Counted from the first letter of the stretch, positions 26,050 to 34,931 are shown. The stretch: DNA of 41,816 nt from Pseudohongiella sp. (GCA_013204155.1 JABMOK010000075.1:1-41816); one strand, 5' to 3'. The notes: generated by a model not told the origin, from the sequence alone. Numbers and translations: made by a program.

Positions 26050-26378
26050 CCGAGTTTTTGCGGCACCATGGGGAGTGACAATTCAAACGCGCGTAAAGCT
26101 TTATGCATGCCATGGTTAATATGTTTCCGAGCGTGGTGCCAGTGATACTTCAGTCTGTATTCGAGCGGAGCTGGCCGATTCAGTAAATAGCCAGCAAACT
26201 CTTTATCTTCACCAACAAGAGCATCCTCAAGATAGTCTAAAATTTGCGCTGTAAGTTTTTCCCTGGCATCCTCGAAAGAGTCTCCTTGTGCTGCCAAATT
26301 TAGGTCTATGCAGATAGCTTGCCACTGATTCTCGTGAGTTTCAGCATAGCACCGAACTACTAGATCTTGTGGTCTCAT
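26046..26378 (-). CDS. HicB-like antitoxin
   Basis: The 110-residue protein has the partial RNase H-like HicB fold: a strand with VRCYAETHENQWQAICIDLNLAAQGDSFEDAREKL followed by a helix. Residues 65-110 are His- and Arg-rich and do not look like the helix-turn-helix or ribbon-helix-helix domain that HicB antitoxins use to bind DNA, so regulation of its own promoter may differ. GGAG precedes the ATG by about 8 nt. The antitoxin gene is first and overlaps the toxin gene, opposite to the classic hicAB order. Confidence 0.75.
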   Translation of the reverse strand: MRPQDLVVRCYAETHENQWQAICIDLNLAAQGDSFEDAREKLTAQILDYLEDALVGEDKEFAGYLLNRPAPLEYRLKYHWHHARKHINHGMHKALRAFELSLPMVPQKLG

Positions 26379-26400
26379 TGTATTGTCTCCGGTATCGGAC

Positions 26401-26442
26401 CTACATCTTGTGTTACTTTATTGAACACAGGGTTACTTGTAG
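26401..26442. promoter_or_regulatory. Inverted repeat upstream of the hicB-like gene (possible operator)
   Basis: TGTGTT (26409-26414) and AACACA (26424-26429) face each other across 9 bp, and outside them CTACA (26401-26405) pairs with TGTAG (26438-26442). It starts 23 bp upstream of the hicB-like start codon, where a toxin-antitoxin operator is expected. Only position and symmetry support this. Confidence 0.35.
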
Positions 26443-26546
26443 CTTAAGTATACACACAGCATAGAGTATATCGCAGTATATGGAGATAATGCAGAAAAAG
26501 CCTGATCGTAAAAGCTCAGGGCTGGGGATCTATTCAGGACGCTCCA

Positions 26547-27773
26547 CTAACCCGTGTGCCTATCCAGTTTCCACGCCGACTTCATGGCCATGGGACCTAC
26601 ACCTTTGTTCGCTTCCATGGCCAGCAGCTTGCTGTACTTCACCTCATACCAGAGCAGTCCGCTCTTGTCGGACAATCCGCCCAGGGCATAGAACTCCCCT
26701 ACGCGCATCGCGACACTCTCGATGTTTAGGGAGACGGTGAAAATATCGCCCTTGTTAAAGCGGCCGATTTCAATTTCATCGGAATTGGTGGTGATAAAGG
26801 AGGCAATGGTTTCCTCGGCGGATCTCATGAAAGCAAAAGCAAAATGCGCCTGAATATCGTCGGCCAGAACTTCGACCTCCATTTCCAACACCACATCGCA
26901 AAGTGGTTTCAGGGTAGTGAGTATTTCACCCTCAGGGGATTTCACCGTCAATGAGTTAATCTTGCAATCCTGTAACTGAGTCGGCTCTTCTACTTTTTCT
27001 TCGACGGACGCTCCCAGAGGAAGGTCTTCGCGAATACTGTGGTAGGTTTTCTTGCTGTTGCAGAAATCCTCATAGTGGCCAACGACCATGTCGCTGTCGC
27101 CAATTTCCCGGATCTTGCCCTTGTCCAGCCACAGCGCAATATCGCAAAGTTCTTGTACATGGAACATCGAGTGACTGCAGAACACCATGGTTTTCTGTTG
27201 TTCGCGAAACTCGTTCATACGCTGTACGCATTTTTTCTGAAACGCCATATCGCCCACGGACAAGGCTTCATCGATGACGAGAATATCTGGCCGCACCATG
27301 GTGGCGATGGAAAAGGCCAGCCGCACATACATGCCCGAGGAATAGGTTTTTACCGGCCGATCGATAAACTCTTCAAGTTCAGAAAACGCAATGATGTCAT
27401 GTTCAAGCGCGACGATATTATCGTCGGGCACACCCAGCAGCGCCGCGTTTAAAAAAATGTTTTTGCGCCCGCTAAATTCTGGATGAAAACCGGCGCCCAG
27501 CTCCAACAGCGCTGCGACCTGACCGCGGACCGCAATAACACCGCGGGTAGGTTGCAATGTGCCCACCAGTAATTTCAATAGCGTGGATTTGCCGGCGCCG
27601 TTATCACCAATAATGCCCAGGCTCTTGCCATCGGCAACGGCAAATGAAACATCGCTTAGCACATGACAGATTTCGTGTTTCGGTTGGCGCAGCACCAGCT
27701 CGAGCAAACGATCCTGTGGTCGCTTATAAATTTTGAAGTCCTTGCTTAGACCCTGTACCGACACGCGAGGCAT
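26547..27773 (-). CDS. wzt: Polysaccharide ABC exporter ATPase Wzt with C-terminal glycan-binding-type domain
   Basis: Wzt powers export of O-antigen or other surface glycan across the inner membrane. From MPRVSVQGLSKDF the product has 408 residues: an ATPase domain with Walker A GDNGAGKS (56-63), signature YSSGM (144-148) and Walker B ILVIDEAL (164-171), and a C-terminal beta-rich domain (about 255-408) of the Wzt type that recognises the glycan end. The frame is open to 27842, but AGGGA 5-6 nt before the ATG complementary to 27771-27773 supports this start. It lies 52 nt after wzm. No glycosyltransferase gene is in the window, so the glycan is unknown. Confidence 0.9.
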   Translation of the reverse strand: MPRVSVQGLSKDFKIYKRPQDRLLELVLRQPKHEICHVLSDVSFAVADGKSLGIIGDNGAGKSTLLKLLVGTLQPTRGVIAVRGQVAALLELGAGFHPEFSGRKNIFLNAALLGVPDDNIVALEHDIIAFSELEEFIDRPVKTYSSGMYVRLAFSIATMVRPDILVIDEALSVGDMAFQKKCVQRMNEFREQQKTMVFCSHSMFHVQELCDIALWLDKGKIREIGDSDMVVGHYEDFCNSKKTYHSIREDLPLGASVEEKVEEPTQLQDCKINSLTVKSPEGEILTTLKPLCDVVLEMEVEVLADDIQAHFAFAFMRSAEETIASFITTNSDEIEIGRFNKGDIFTVSLNIESVAMRVGEFYALGGLSDKSGLLWYEVKYSKLLAMEANKGVGPMAMKSAWKLDRHTG

Positions 27774-27825
27774 GCTTTTCCCTATACAATATTCGTTACT
27801 AAAACTTACTGCCAACTTTTTACTA

Positions 27826-28650
27826 CTACAACACGTCACCAAACGCTTGTTTGATTTTCATGAATAACCAGCCGCCGAAAAAATAACTCAGCAGGGAAAC
27901 CGGCACGATTATCGCCAGGTTAATCGGAGAAATAGTTTCTTGCAAAACGATCTCCCGATACAAATTCACGAAGCTATGCATTGGATTCAACAAAAACAGG
28001 TTTTTCACAGCCTCGTTCTGGATCATCGTAATCGGATAAATAATAGGAGTGAGGAAAAACCAGACAGTAATGCCCAGTGCGACCAGCTGTTGCAAATCGC
28101 GAAGAAACACACTCAGCGCCGAGAGAATGGAGACCAGGCCCAGGGTAAACAAAAACTGGAAGAAGAAAATAAACGGCAGCCATAGCCACAGCCATGACAA
28201 ATAACCTTGGGTTGCCAGATACAACAGCAAAACTCCAAAGCCTATGGCGTGTGTTAGATAAGGAATCACGGTTCCCACATACGGCAGGATCTGCACCGGG
28301 AATTTTACCTTGGTAATCAGCGGCGCTTTTTCGATTAACAAGCTAGTGGATTTGCTAATGGCATCGGCGAAGGCGAACCAGGGCAAGTAACCCACCATCA
28401 TAAACACCACGAAGCTGGTCTCGCCAAAGCCCACAGGCGGTCTCTGTCTAAACACGTAACTGAACACAAAGGAATAAATAATGATGTGAATTATTGGCGT
28501 CAGAAACAGCCACAGAAAACCACCCACAGAGGCGGTGAACTGGGCGAAAAAATCCTGTCGGGCAAAGTTGTGGAAGAGGCGGTAATTGGCAAACGGCGTT
28601 AACAGCCATTCGCGAAGCAGTGTGAATAACATTCCTGATCCAGTTTTCAT
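27826..28650 (-). CDS. wzm: Polysaccharide ABC exporter permease Wzm
   Basis: The 274-residue membrane protein is an ABC-2 type permease with six hydrophobic helices. Its order of features (amphipathic N-terminus with RQDFFAQFTASVGGFLWLFLTPIIHIIIYSFVFSYVF, and later FLTPIIYPI and LNPMHSFVNLYREIVL) is that of O-antigen or capsule exporters. With Wzt it forms the transporter. It sits downstream of the type I secretion genes on the same strand, after a 196-bp gap. Confidence 0.92.
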   Translation of the reverse strand: MKTGSGMLFTLLREWLLTPFANYRLFHNFARQDFFAQFTASVGGFLWLFLTPIIHIIIYSFVFSYVFRQRPPVGFGETSFVVFMMVGYLPWFAFADAISKSTSLLIEKAPLITKVKFPVQILPYVGTVIPYLTHAIGFGVLLLYLATQGYLSWLWLWLPFIFFFQFLFTLGLVSILSALSVFLRDLQQLVALGITVWFFLTPIIYPITMIQNEAVKNLFLLNPMHSFVNLYREIVLQETISPINLAIIVPVSLLSYFFGGWLFMKIKQAFGDVL

Positions 28651-28846
28651 TTGTTTTCAGTCAAGCAAGGCTGCGAATTTAACCATGAATCGATTAAAAA
28701 AACTAAAATAACCCAAACCGAGCCCTGCCAAGGTCGGCCCAAACCAAAGTCGACGGCGGGCAGAATTATCCGGCAATTCCTGCTTTAATCTGTACCGCGG
28801 CAGATTCCTTCCCAGCCCGCTACGCGTTCTTACGTCCCCTGCCCGC

Positions 28847-29485
28847 CTAATGCAATGCCTTCCCGGATTTGGTCTCAGTTTCAGTAGCCGGCTCAGCTTC
28901 GTGTATCCATGCTGGCCAGATTGTCGTCGGCCACTCGGCCTGAATCCAGCTGTTATGCACAATCGACAACCACTGTCGCAGTTGCTTTCCTTCCAAAGCG
29001 AAACTTGCCTGCTCACCATTATGGCCCTTGAAGATCAGCTTAACCCACGCGGCGGGCCGGACAATATCTACCTCGTTCACCAGCCAGCTCGGCGTATCCG
29101 CCTGGCTTTGAACCGGCCGTTGCTGAGGGATTTGCTCCGCGGCGGCCTGCTGCGCAAAACCTTGCAGTAGCTTATTAGCCTGGGTGTCTCGGGAGGGGTT
29201 CTTGATCGCTTCGGGGGACAGTTGTTGAAGCCATTCAAACAACAGTGGCAGCAGGCGCAGCAGCAGCCGCTGTGTTACCCAAAGGGTCACGGTCTCTGCG
29301 TGGTCGCTTTCGTCGCTTTCGTCACTTTCGTCACGTTGGTCAATTTTGTCCCCTTCGTCAACTTTGTCAGCATCAGGGGAATCGGGGGTGTCATCATGGG
29401 TATCGCGCGTCTGTATTTCACCAATCAGGCGAAATCGATCTTCGGCTTCAATGTACTCAACGGTGATGCGTTGTAGCTCACTCAT
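28847..29485 (-). CDS. Unknown acidic protein in the type I secretion operon
   Basis: I do not recognise this 212-residue protein. It begins MSELQRITVEYIEAEDRFRL, has an Asp/Glu-rich low-complexity stretch (about 27-64) with three DES repeats encoded by a 9-bp DNA repeat, then a hydrophobic amphipathic segment (LLLRLLPLLFEWLQQL) and a C-terminal half with Trp-rich strands (SWLVNEVDIVRPAAWVKLIF). There is no signal peptide, so it is probably cytoplasmic. It starts 9 nt after the TolC-like gene, so it is likely translated with the secretion genes; a role as a secretion accessory or cargo-handling protein is possible but unproven. Confidence 0.7.
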   Translation of the reverse strand: MSELQRITVEYIEAEDRFRLIGEIQTRDTHDDTPDSPDADKVDEGDKIDQRDESDESDESDHAETVTLWVTQRLLLRLLPLLFEWLQQLSPEAIKNPSRDTQANKLLQGFAQQAAAEQIPQQRPVQSQADTPSWLVNEVDIVRPAAWVKLIFKGHNGEQASFALEGKQLRQWLSIVHNSWIQAEWPTTIWPAWIHEAEPATETETKSGKALH

Positions 29486-29494
29486 GGGAAAGAA

Positions 29495-30820
29495 TCACCG
29501 CTGTGGGGTTTCTAACCAGGTTCCCACTTCCAACATATCATCGGCGCTTAACACGCCAGCTTCGCGCTTCAGCAGCAGCAGGTATTTAACCTGCTCATAA
29601 CGGGTTCTTTGCAGGTCACGCTCCGCCCGAAATTGATCACGCAGGGCATTCAGCACATCGACGTTGGTGACCGCACCAAGTTCAAAGCCTCTCTGCATGG
29701 CAGTAGAGGAAAGTACCGTCGACTCCAGCAATTTATTCGCCGCCTCGATTAAGGTCTCGGCAGACTGCGCCTGCAAATAGGCGGCGCGAACTCTTTCGCT
29801 GGCTTCTAGCTGTACCTGTCGCAGTTCACTTTCGGCGATTCGGTGCTGGCTGCCGGCTTCGCTGACCGAGGCGCGATTAGTGCCACCGGCGTACAAGGGG
29901 ATCGATACATCCAGGCCAATATAGGTATTGTCGGTTCTAAGCTGCGACGCATTATCGAAGCCGACATCCGAGTCTTGTCGTTGCACAATAAAGTTTACTT
30001 GTGGCATATAGGCGCCGCGTCTGGCGTCGATACGCTTGTCGGCGGCTTGCACGGCATACTCGCGGGCGCGAATCTGGTGGTTATTTTCCTCGGCCTGCTT
30101 TACCCAATAAGTAATACTGTTTTCCAGCGGTGGGATTTGCGCATCCTCACGCAAACGATACAAGTTACCACTCTCTATGCCACTTGCCGAGCGCAGTGCT
30201 TCACGGTGTAAAGCCAGCTCGGTTTGCAGTTGCAACTGCTGGGCCTCAACCGCGGCGACACTCGCCTGGGCTTGATATAAATCGGTTATCTGGGCCAGTT
30301 GCCGATCATACAGGCTCTGAATTTGATTAAGTTGATTGCTTACCGCGTCCAGCTCCGAGGCGATGGAATTCAGCGCGTCGTCAGCCTGCAAGACATTAAA
30401 ATATTTCTCGGCCACGTCGGTCAACAGCATTGCCAGCTCGCCGTAATATTGCTCTTCCATTTGATTTTCGAATAGCGAAGCTTCTTTACGGGCGGCGAAC
30501 GCCTGCCAATTGAACAATACTTGCGTTAACACAAGCGAGTAGCGTTGGCCAGAAAAGCTGCTTGATCCAGAGTTGTCATTGCGATCGTTGTCAGACAGGC
30601 TGGCGTTGGCCCGTAGTTGCGGCAGCAATTGACCAGTCGCCGCACGTTTGCGCGCCAAGCCAATATTCAGGCTCTCCTCGGCAATCTTAAGCTTCGGGCT
30701 GTAACTGATTGCGGCCGTAAAAAACTGTTCCAGGGTTGTGCCTGCAAGGCTGTTCTCGGCCGCTGCGATTGCGCCGCTAAGACAAAATCCAAAGGTCGCT
30801 ACAATAAGAGGTTTTAGCAT
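29495..30820 (-). CDS. TolC-family outer-membrane channel of type I secretion
   Basis: The 441-residue protein has a signal peptide (about 1-20, ending AIAA) and two repeats of the outer membrane efflux protein fold. Examples are LEQFFTAAISYSPKLKIAEESLNIGLARKRAATGQLLPQL and the second-half VSIPLYAGGTNRASVSEA, typical of TolC, LapE and PrtF-type channels. It forms the outer-membrane duct for the ABC protein and adaptor encoded just upstream. Only 4 nt separate it from the adaptor gene. Confidence 0.93.
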   Translation of the reverse strand: MLKPLIVATFGFCLSGAIAAAENSLAGTTLEQFFTAAISYSPKLKIAEESLNIGLARKRAATGQLLPQLRANASLSDNDRNDNSGSSSFSGQRYSLVLTQVLFNWQAFAARKEASLFENQMEEQYYGELAMLLTDVAEKYFNVLQADDALNSIASELDAVSNQLNQIQSLYDRQLAQITDLYQAQASVAAVEAQQLQLQTELALHREALRSASGIESGNLYRLREDAQIPPLENSITYWVKQAEENNHQIRAREYAVQAADKRIDARRGAYMPQVNFIVQRQDSDVGFDNASQLRTDNTYIGLDVSIPLYAGGTNRASVSEAGSQHRIAESELRQVQLEASERVRAAYLQAQSAETLIEAANKLLESTVLSSTAMQRGFELGAVTNVDVLNALRDQFRAERDLQRTRYEQVKYLLLLKREAGVLSADDMLEVGTWLETPQR

Positions 30821-30824
30821 CGCC

Positions 30825-32168
30825 TTAATCTTCTATGAAGCTACGCGCCAGGGCGTTGGAAAAAGGCTTAAACGCATATTGCAGAAACGTACGTGAACCG
30901 GTGTTGATGAAAATCTCCGCCGGCATGCCAGGCAGCAGCACAAGATCGCCTAACTCAGCCATGCCCTCCGCCGTGACTTCAATCCGAGCCACGTAAAAGG
31001 AAGCACCGGTTTGAGGATGCTGAAAGGCATCTGCGGACAGATTGATAACCTTGCCAAAGATAGTAGGAGTAGAGCTGGTAAAGGCCGAAAAGCGGATCGT
31101 CGCGGTAAGGCCAATTGCCACCCTGTCGATGTCCATTGGCGACACCTGCGCTTCGACAATCAACTCGCTGCCCTGTGGCACAATATTGGCAATCGGAGTG
31201 CCTGGGGCGATCACGCCGCCTACCGTGTGGAATTGCATGCCATTGACAATGCCTTCCACCGGGGCTCGAACCACCGTGCGGCTGACGATGTCAGACAGGG
31301 CAAAGGTGCGTTCGGTAATATCATTGAGGTTGGTCTGGGTATCACCAAGCTGGTTTACCACTTCGTTGTGAAACTCTCTTCCCTGTTGAATGATCTGCAA
31401 GCGTGCCTCGCCAATCTCAACTTCGGTGGAGGATATATTGGCGCTGAGTTCCGCGGCCTCGCCTTCCAGTGAGGAAACATTGCGCTGCAGTGCTCTGAGG
31501 CGCAACTTGTCGGAAAAGCCCTGGCTAAGCAGTTCTTCCACGTCGCTAAGCTCTTCGCCAAAGGAGGCAGCCAGTTCCTGTTTGCTGGTTTTTAGTGCTC
31601 CCAGCCCGACTAGCTTTGATTGCAGTTGTTGAATGCGCTGCTCAAGTACCTCGGTGCTGCCATTCAGCGCAGCGCGACGCGCGTTAAAGATTTCATTCTG
31701 TGCCGCAATTTCCTGCTGTAGCTTGCTGGCATCGATAGTCGGCAGAGCCGGGTAACTAACCTCGCTTAACTTGTCTCGCTCGGCAATCAAGCGTGCTTCC
31801 CGAGTCTTAAGCGCCCCAAACTGGGCGTTGGCAATATCCAGCTGTGCCCGGGATTGCGTGTCATCCATGATCATCAAAGGCTGGCCGGCGGATATCATGT
31901 CGCCATTCTGCACCTGAATATCACGAATAATACCGCCCTCCAGATGTTGCACCACCTGGGAGTGGGATTTCACCATTACCGTGCCTGATGCATGGGCCGC
32001 ACTGTCCAGTGGTGCAAAGCCTGCCCACAGGCCAAATACACCGAATACCAGGAAGAAGATCAGAAATCCGGCCCGTTTTGCAGTGGTCATACTGGTATCA
32101 ATACCCTCGTCCTCGTCCTCGTCAATCGGCGCGGCGGGAGGGGAGTAGTTATTTTCAATTGTTGTCAC
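30825..32168 (-). CDS. HlyD-family membrane fusion protein (type I secretion adaptor)
   Basis: This periplasmic adaptor links the ABC protein to the TolC-like channel. The 447 residues include an acidic cytoplasmic start (about 1-32), one membrane helix (about 33-51), a biotinyl-lipoyl-like half (VQHLEGGIIRDIQVQNGDMISAGQPLMIMDD), a long coiled-coil hairpin (about 100-270) and a beta-barrel part (RTVVRAPVEGIVNGMQFHTVGGVI). These are features of HlyD, PrtE and LapC. The start codon is GTG, 21 nt downstream of the ABC gene. Confidence 0.94.
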   Translation of the reverse strand: MTTIENNYSPPAAPIDEDEDEGIDTSMTTAKRAGFLIFFLVFGVFGLWAGFAPLDSAAHASGTVMVKSHSQVVQHLEGGIIRDIQVQNGDMISAGQPLMIMDDTQSRAQLDIANAQFGALKTREARLIAERDKLSEVSYPALPTIDASKLQQEIAAQNEIFNARRAALNGSTEVLEQRIQQLQSKLVGLGALKTSKQELAASFGEELSDVEELLSQGFSDKLRLRALQRNVSSLEGEAAELSANISSTEVEIGEARLQIIQQGREFHNEVVNQLGDTQTNLNDITERTFALSDIVSRTVVRAPVEGIVNGMQFHTVGGVIAPGTPIANIVPQGSELIVEAQVSPMDIDRVAIGLTATIRFSAFTSSTPTIFGKVINLSADAFQHPQTGASFYVARIEVTAEGMAELGDLVLLPGMPAEIFINTGSRTFLQYAFKPFSNALARSFIED

Positions 32169-32189
32169 GGGTATTCTCGTTTTTTACAG

Positions 32190-33917
32190 TTAGCGGGCGG
32201 CGGATTGTGGCACAGCGGCTGGCGCCAGCAAGCTGGCCAATACTTCAGCCCTGGGTCCAAAAGCGACCGCCGCCCCTTCTTTCATTACTAAAATTTTATC
32301 CACACTCTGCAACACCATAGTGCGATGGGTAATAACCACAATGGTGCAGCCCTCGGCCTTAATACGTCGAATAGCTTCCACCAACTCTTTCTCGCCTTGA
32401 TCGTCCAGATTGGAATTCGGTTCGTCCAGCACCATCAGGCGCGGGCTATTGTAAACAGCACGTGCCAGGCCAATACGCTGGCGCTGTCCGCCGGACAACA
32501 TCCCACCGGCACCACCGATAACGGTGTCATAGCCCTGGGGCAGGCGTAAAATCATCTCATGTACGCCGGAGAGCTTCGCGGCAGTGACTATTTTCTCCGG
32601 GTCTTGGCTGCCGAAGCGGCAGATATTTTCGGAGATACTGCCATCAAATAATTCGATATCCTGCGGCAGGTAGCCTATGTACGGTCCCAGTTCGTTGCGG
32701 TTCCACGCCGCAATGTCGGCTCCGTCCAAGCGGACTTTGCCACTGTAGGCGGGCCAAATACCCAACAGCGCACGGGCCAGGCTGGATTTGCCCGAGGCAC
32801 TGGGGCCGACAATGCCCAAGGCTTCGCCAGGTTCCAATTGTAGCGACACACCTCGTACCGAGGGGACTTGTGCGCCGGGAGGCACGACGACTACTTGTTC
32901 GGCGCTGAGTTGACCCTCTGGAGCAGGAAGGCTCATGCTTTCCCTGTCGGCAGGAATTCCGTTCAGCAATTGACCCAAGCGATCGTATTGCGCTCTGGCG
33001 ACGGCAAAGCCTTTCCAGGTGCCAACCAACATGTCAATCGGCGCCAGGGCGCGGCCCAAGAGCAAGGAACCGGCAATCACCATGCCAGGAGAAATTTCCT
33101 GTTGCAAAGCCAGCAGCGCACCAAGACCCAGCAACAGGGACTGCATCACCACGCGGAAGGTCTTTGAAACGCTGGCAAGAATGCCGGCCTTATTACTGGC
33201 GTCTGTCTGCAGTTTCAATATCTTGTTAGAGAGAGTCTCTTGGCGGTGACGAATGTCCTCCGCCATGCCCATGGCGGCGATGACTTCCGCATTGCGCAAG
33301 CTGCCATTTATCTGGGCAGTCATACGGCCAGCCTGGGAATTTGCTTCCTGCATTTTCGCGCTGGTGAGCTTTTCGTTGGTGTAGGCCAGGGCCACCATCA
33401 CGATGCCGGAAAAAATAGCGGCGACGCCAAACCAGGTGTGAAACATAAACATTATGGCAACATAGATAGGAAACCAGGGGGCATCGAAAAAAGCGAACAG
33501 GCCATTGCCGGTGAGAAATTGACGCAGGCTGGACAGGTCGTTTATGGCCTGGGCATTGCTGTTCATGCCGCCGGTCATTAAGGCACGCTTGAATGAAGCG
33601 TCTGACACCCGCTTACGCAGGCTGGTTTCGATTTTGTTACTGGCAGCAACCAGAATCCGTGAGCGTACCCATTCGAAGCCGCCCAGGGCAAAAGTTAAGG
33701 CCACCATTATCAGGGTCAGCATCGTCAGGGTAGACAGGCTGCCGCTGGACATCACTCTGTCGTAAACCTGCAGCATGTAGATTACCGGTACCAGCATGAG
33801 TAAATTCACCGCCGCACTGAATAATCCGGCGTAGAGGAAGTAGTGCTTCACCTCGCCTAATGCCGCTGTCAGTTCCGGGTAACGCGTCGAGCTTGAATTG
33901 TTATTGGGTTGGGCCAT
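32190..33917 (-). CDS. Type I secretion ABC transporter (PrtD/RsaD type)
   Basis: The 575-residue protein fuses a six-helix membrane domain (about 25-300) to an ATPase. Walker A is GPSASGKS (371-378), the signature LSGGQ (474-478), Walker B LMVLDEP (494-500), and the H-loop is ITHRT. There is no N-terminal C39 peptidase-like domain, which places it with the PrtD/AprD/RsaD exporters of proteases and S-layer proteins rather than with HlyB or the LapB group. The ATG complementary to 33915-33917 (MAQPNNN) was chosen over an upstream TTG. Its cargo carries a C-terminal signal; the Ala/Thr-rich protein at 40555 is the obvious candidate. Confidence 0.94.
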   Translation of the reverse strand: MAQPNNNSSSTRYPELTAALGEVKHYFLYAGLFSAAVNLLMLVPVIYMLQVYDRVMSSGSLSTLTMLTLIMVALTFALGGFEWVRSRILVAASNKIETSLRKRVSDASFKRALMTGGMNSNAQAINDLSSLRQFLTGNGLFAFFDAPWFPIYVAIMFMFHTWFGVAAIFSGIVMVALAYTNEKLTSAKMQEANSQAGRMTAQINGSLRNAEVIAAMGMAEDIRHRQETLSNKILKLQTDASNKAGILASVSKTFRVVMQSLLLGLGALLALQQEISPGMVIAGSLLLGRALAPIDMLVGTWKGFAVARAQYDRLGQLLNGIPADRESMSLPAPEGQLSAEQVVVVPPGAQVPSVRGVSLQLEPGEALGIVGPSASGKSSLARALLGIWPAYSGKVRLDGADIAAWNRNELGPYIGYLPQDIELFDGSISENICRFGSQDPEKIVTAAKLSGVHEMILRLPQGYDTVIGGAGGMLSGGQRQRIGLARAVYNSPRLMVLDEPNSNLDDQGEKELVEAIRRIKAEGCTIVVITHRTMVLQSVDKILVMKEGAAVAFGPRAEVLASLLAPAAVPQSAAR

Positions 33918-34027
33918 TGGGACTGCTTTTTCTTTTATCAGCAACGCTGTTTATTGCCGCGTCTGGTTTTTAGTGGATGTTCGTTTTATCTCTTTGCTAT
34001 GCCGCCTTAAGGTGAGGGGCAGTAGCG

Positions 34028-34055
34028 GGATTTTCAACCCCGGGGTTGAAAATCC
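34028..34055. promoter_or_regulatory. Perfect 28-bp palindrome between regulator and type I secretion genes
   Basis: GGATTTTCAACCCC (34028-34041) is followed immediately by its exact reverse complement (34042-34055). There is no T-run on either strand, so it is not a standard terminator. It lies 110 bp before the ABC gene start and 60 bp after the regulator stop, where it could be a protein-binding site, an attenuating hairpin in a read-through transcript, or an RNA-processing site. Confidence 0.6.
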
Positions 34056-34114
34056 ATGGCAACTAGTTCTTCGCATCAGCGGCAGGCTAAACAGCTTTGA
34101 GCAATTATCCAGTG

Positions 34115-34849
34115 CTATAGTTCTTTATTTCCCTCGGCGAAATCTTTCAGTGATCGAAGGTCGATTACCAATAAACTTGCCGAGCCGTCACGTTTAACTA
34201 TCTGCCGGTTTTGCAAAGTCTGAAACACCCGCGTCACGGTTTCCCGGCTCACGTTCAACATGATCGCAATTTCCATATGCGTGGGAGGATTGCTAATGCT
34301 CGTCACACTTTGGCTGCTGCCTTTTTGTTCGTGGGCTTTATCACTTATTGCCTTGTCTTTATCGGGCACTAGCACCCAAAGTTGACAGCACACCCGCTGT
34401 GCAATATTCGGCAGCCCCAGTAGCGAGCGCTGAAAAGTCATCTGCCGTACTCTCGCCGCCAGCTTCAGGCCCAGCGCGCTGGCCACGCCGGGCGATTTAA
34501 GCATTATCTCCCGCAGGCGGCTCATCGGCACGGAAACCACCACCGCCGGCGTCAGCGCAATTACATACTCAGGCTGTGGGCCATGATCGAACAGGCCCAG
34601 TTCGCCACAGAATTCACCGGGTTCTACAAAATACAGCCCCACTTCGCGACCATCGATGGTGAAATCTACGCCCTGTAGCCGTCCCTCGAACAGGAAGCAG
34701 AGTTGTTCTTCCTTTTTGCCCGCATTCAGCACGATACCCCGCCGCGCAAACTTCAGCAGCGAAGACTGCTGTGCGAGTTCAGTCAAAACCGCTTCAGGCA
34801 GCGCCTTGAGAATAGCGAAACTGCTTAATAGCTCGGGGGTTACCACCAT
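34115..34849 (-). CDS. Crp/Fnr-family transcription regulator
   Basis: The 244-residue protein has an N-terminal cyclic-nucleotide-binding-type beta roll (GEFCGELGLFD), a dimerisation helix and a C-terminal winged helix with recognition helix MLNVSRETVTRVFQTLQ. It lacks the cysteine cluster of Fnr. The Arg-Ser of Crp that contacts the cAMP phosphate (RSA after GELGLFEEGQE) is replaced by Gln-Pro-Glu, so ligand use may differ or be absent. A Ser/Gln/Thr-rich insertion (about 165-185) lies before the DNA-binding domain. The ATG complementary to 34847-34849 was chosen. It is placed between the secretion genes and the divergent fecR-cyclase operon and probably controls both. Confidence 0.9.
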   Translation of the reverse strand: MVVTPELLSSFAILKALPEAVLTELAQQSSLLKFARRGIVLNAGKKEEQLCFLFEGRLQGVDFTIDGREVGLYFVEPGEFCGELGLFDHGPQPEYVIALTPAVVVSVPMSRLREIMLKSPGVASALGLKLAARVRQMTFQRSLLGLPNIAQRVCCQLWVLVPDKDKAISDKAHEQKGSSQSVTSISNPPTHMEIAIMLNVSRETVTRVFQTLQNRQIVKRDGSASLLVIDLRSLKDFAEGNKEL

Positions 34850-34903
34850 CAACGCTTAGCCCTGTCATTATTGTGGAGACAGCTCTCATCGGGCTGGTTC
34901 GGC

Positions 34904-34931
34904 ATTATAAGTGCTTGAATTGAATTAGCAA
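34904..34931 (-). promoter_or_regulatory. Promoter of the Crp/Fnr-family gene
   Basis: On the minus strand a perfect TATAAT (complement of 34904-34909) is preceded, after 16 bp, by TTGCTA (complement of 34926-34931; 4 of 6 matches to TTGACA). Transcription would start near 34897, about 48 nt before the ATG. The palindrome at 34952-34967 is then centred about 62 bp upstream of the start, a usual activator position. Confidence 0.6.

Noticed and set aside
28657..29019. 120-residue open frame on the minus strand spanning the gap before wzm
   Set aside because: Its first half lies over the well-supported acidic protein gene in another frame. The last 60 residues fall in the 196-bp gap without a clear start; a small peptide gene there cannot be excluded but is not supported.
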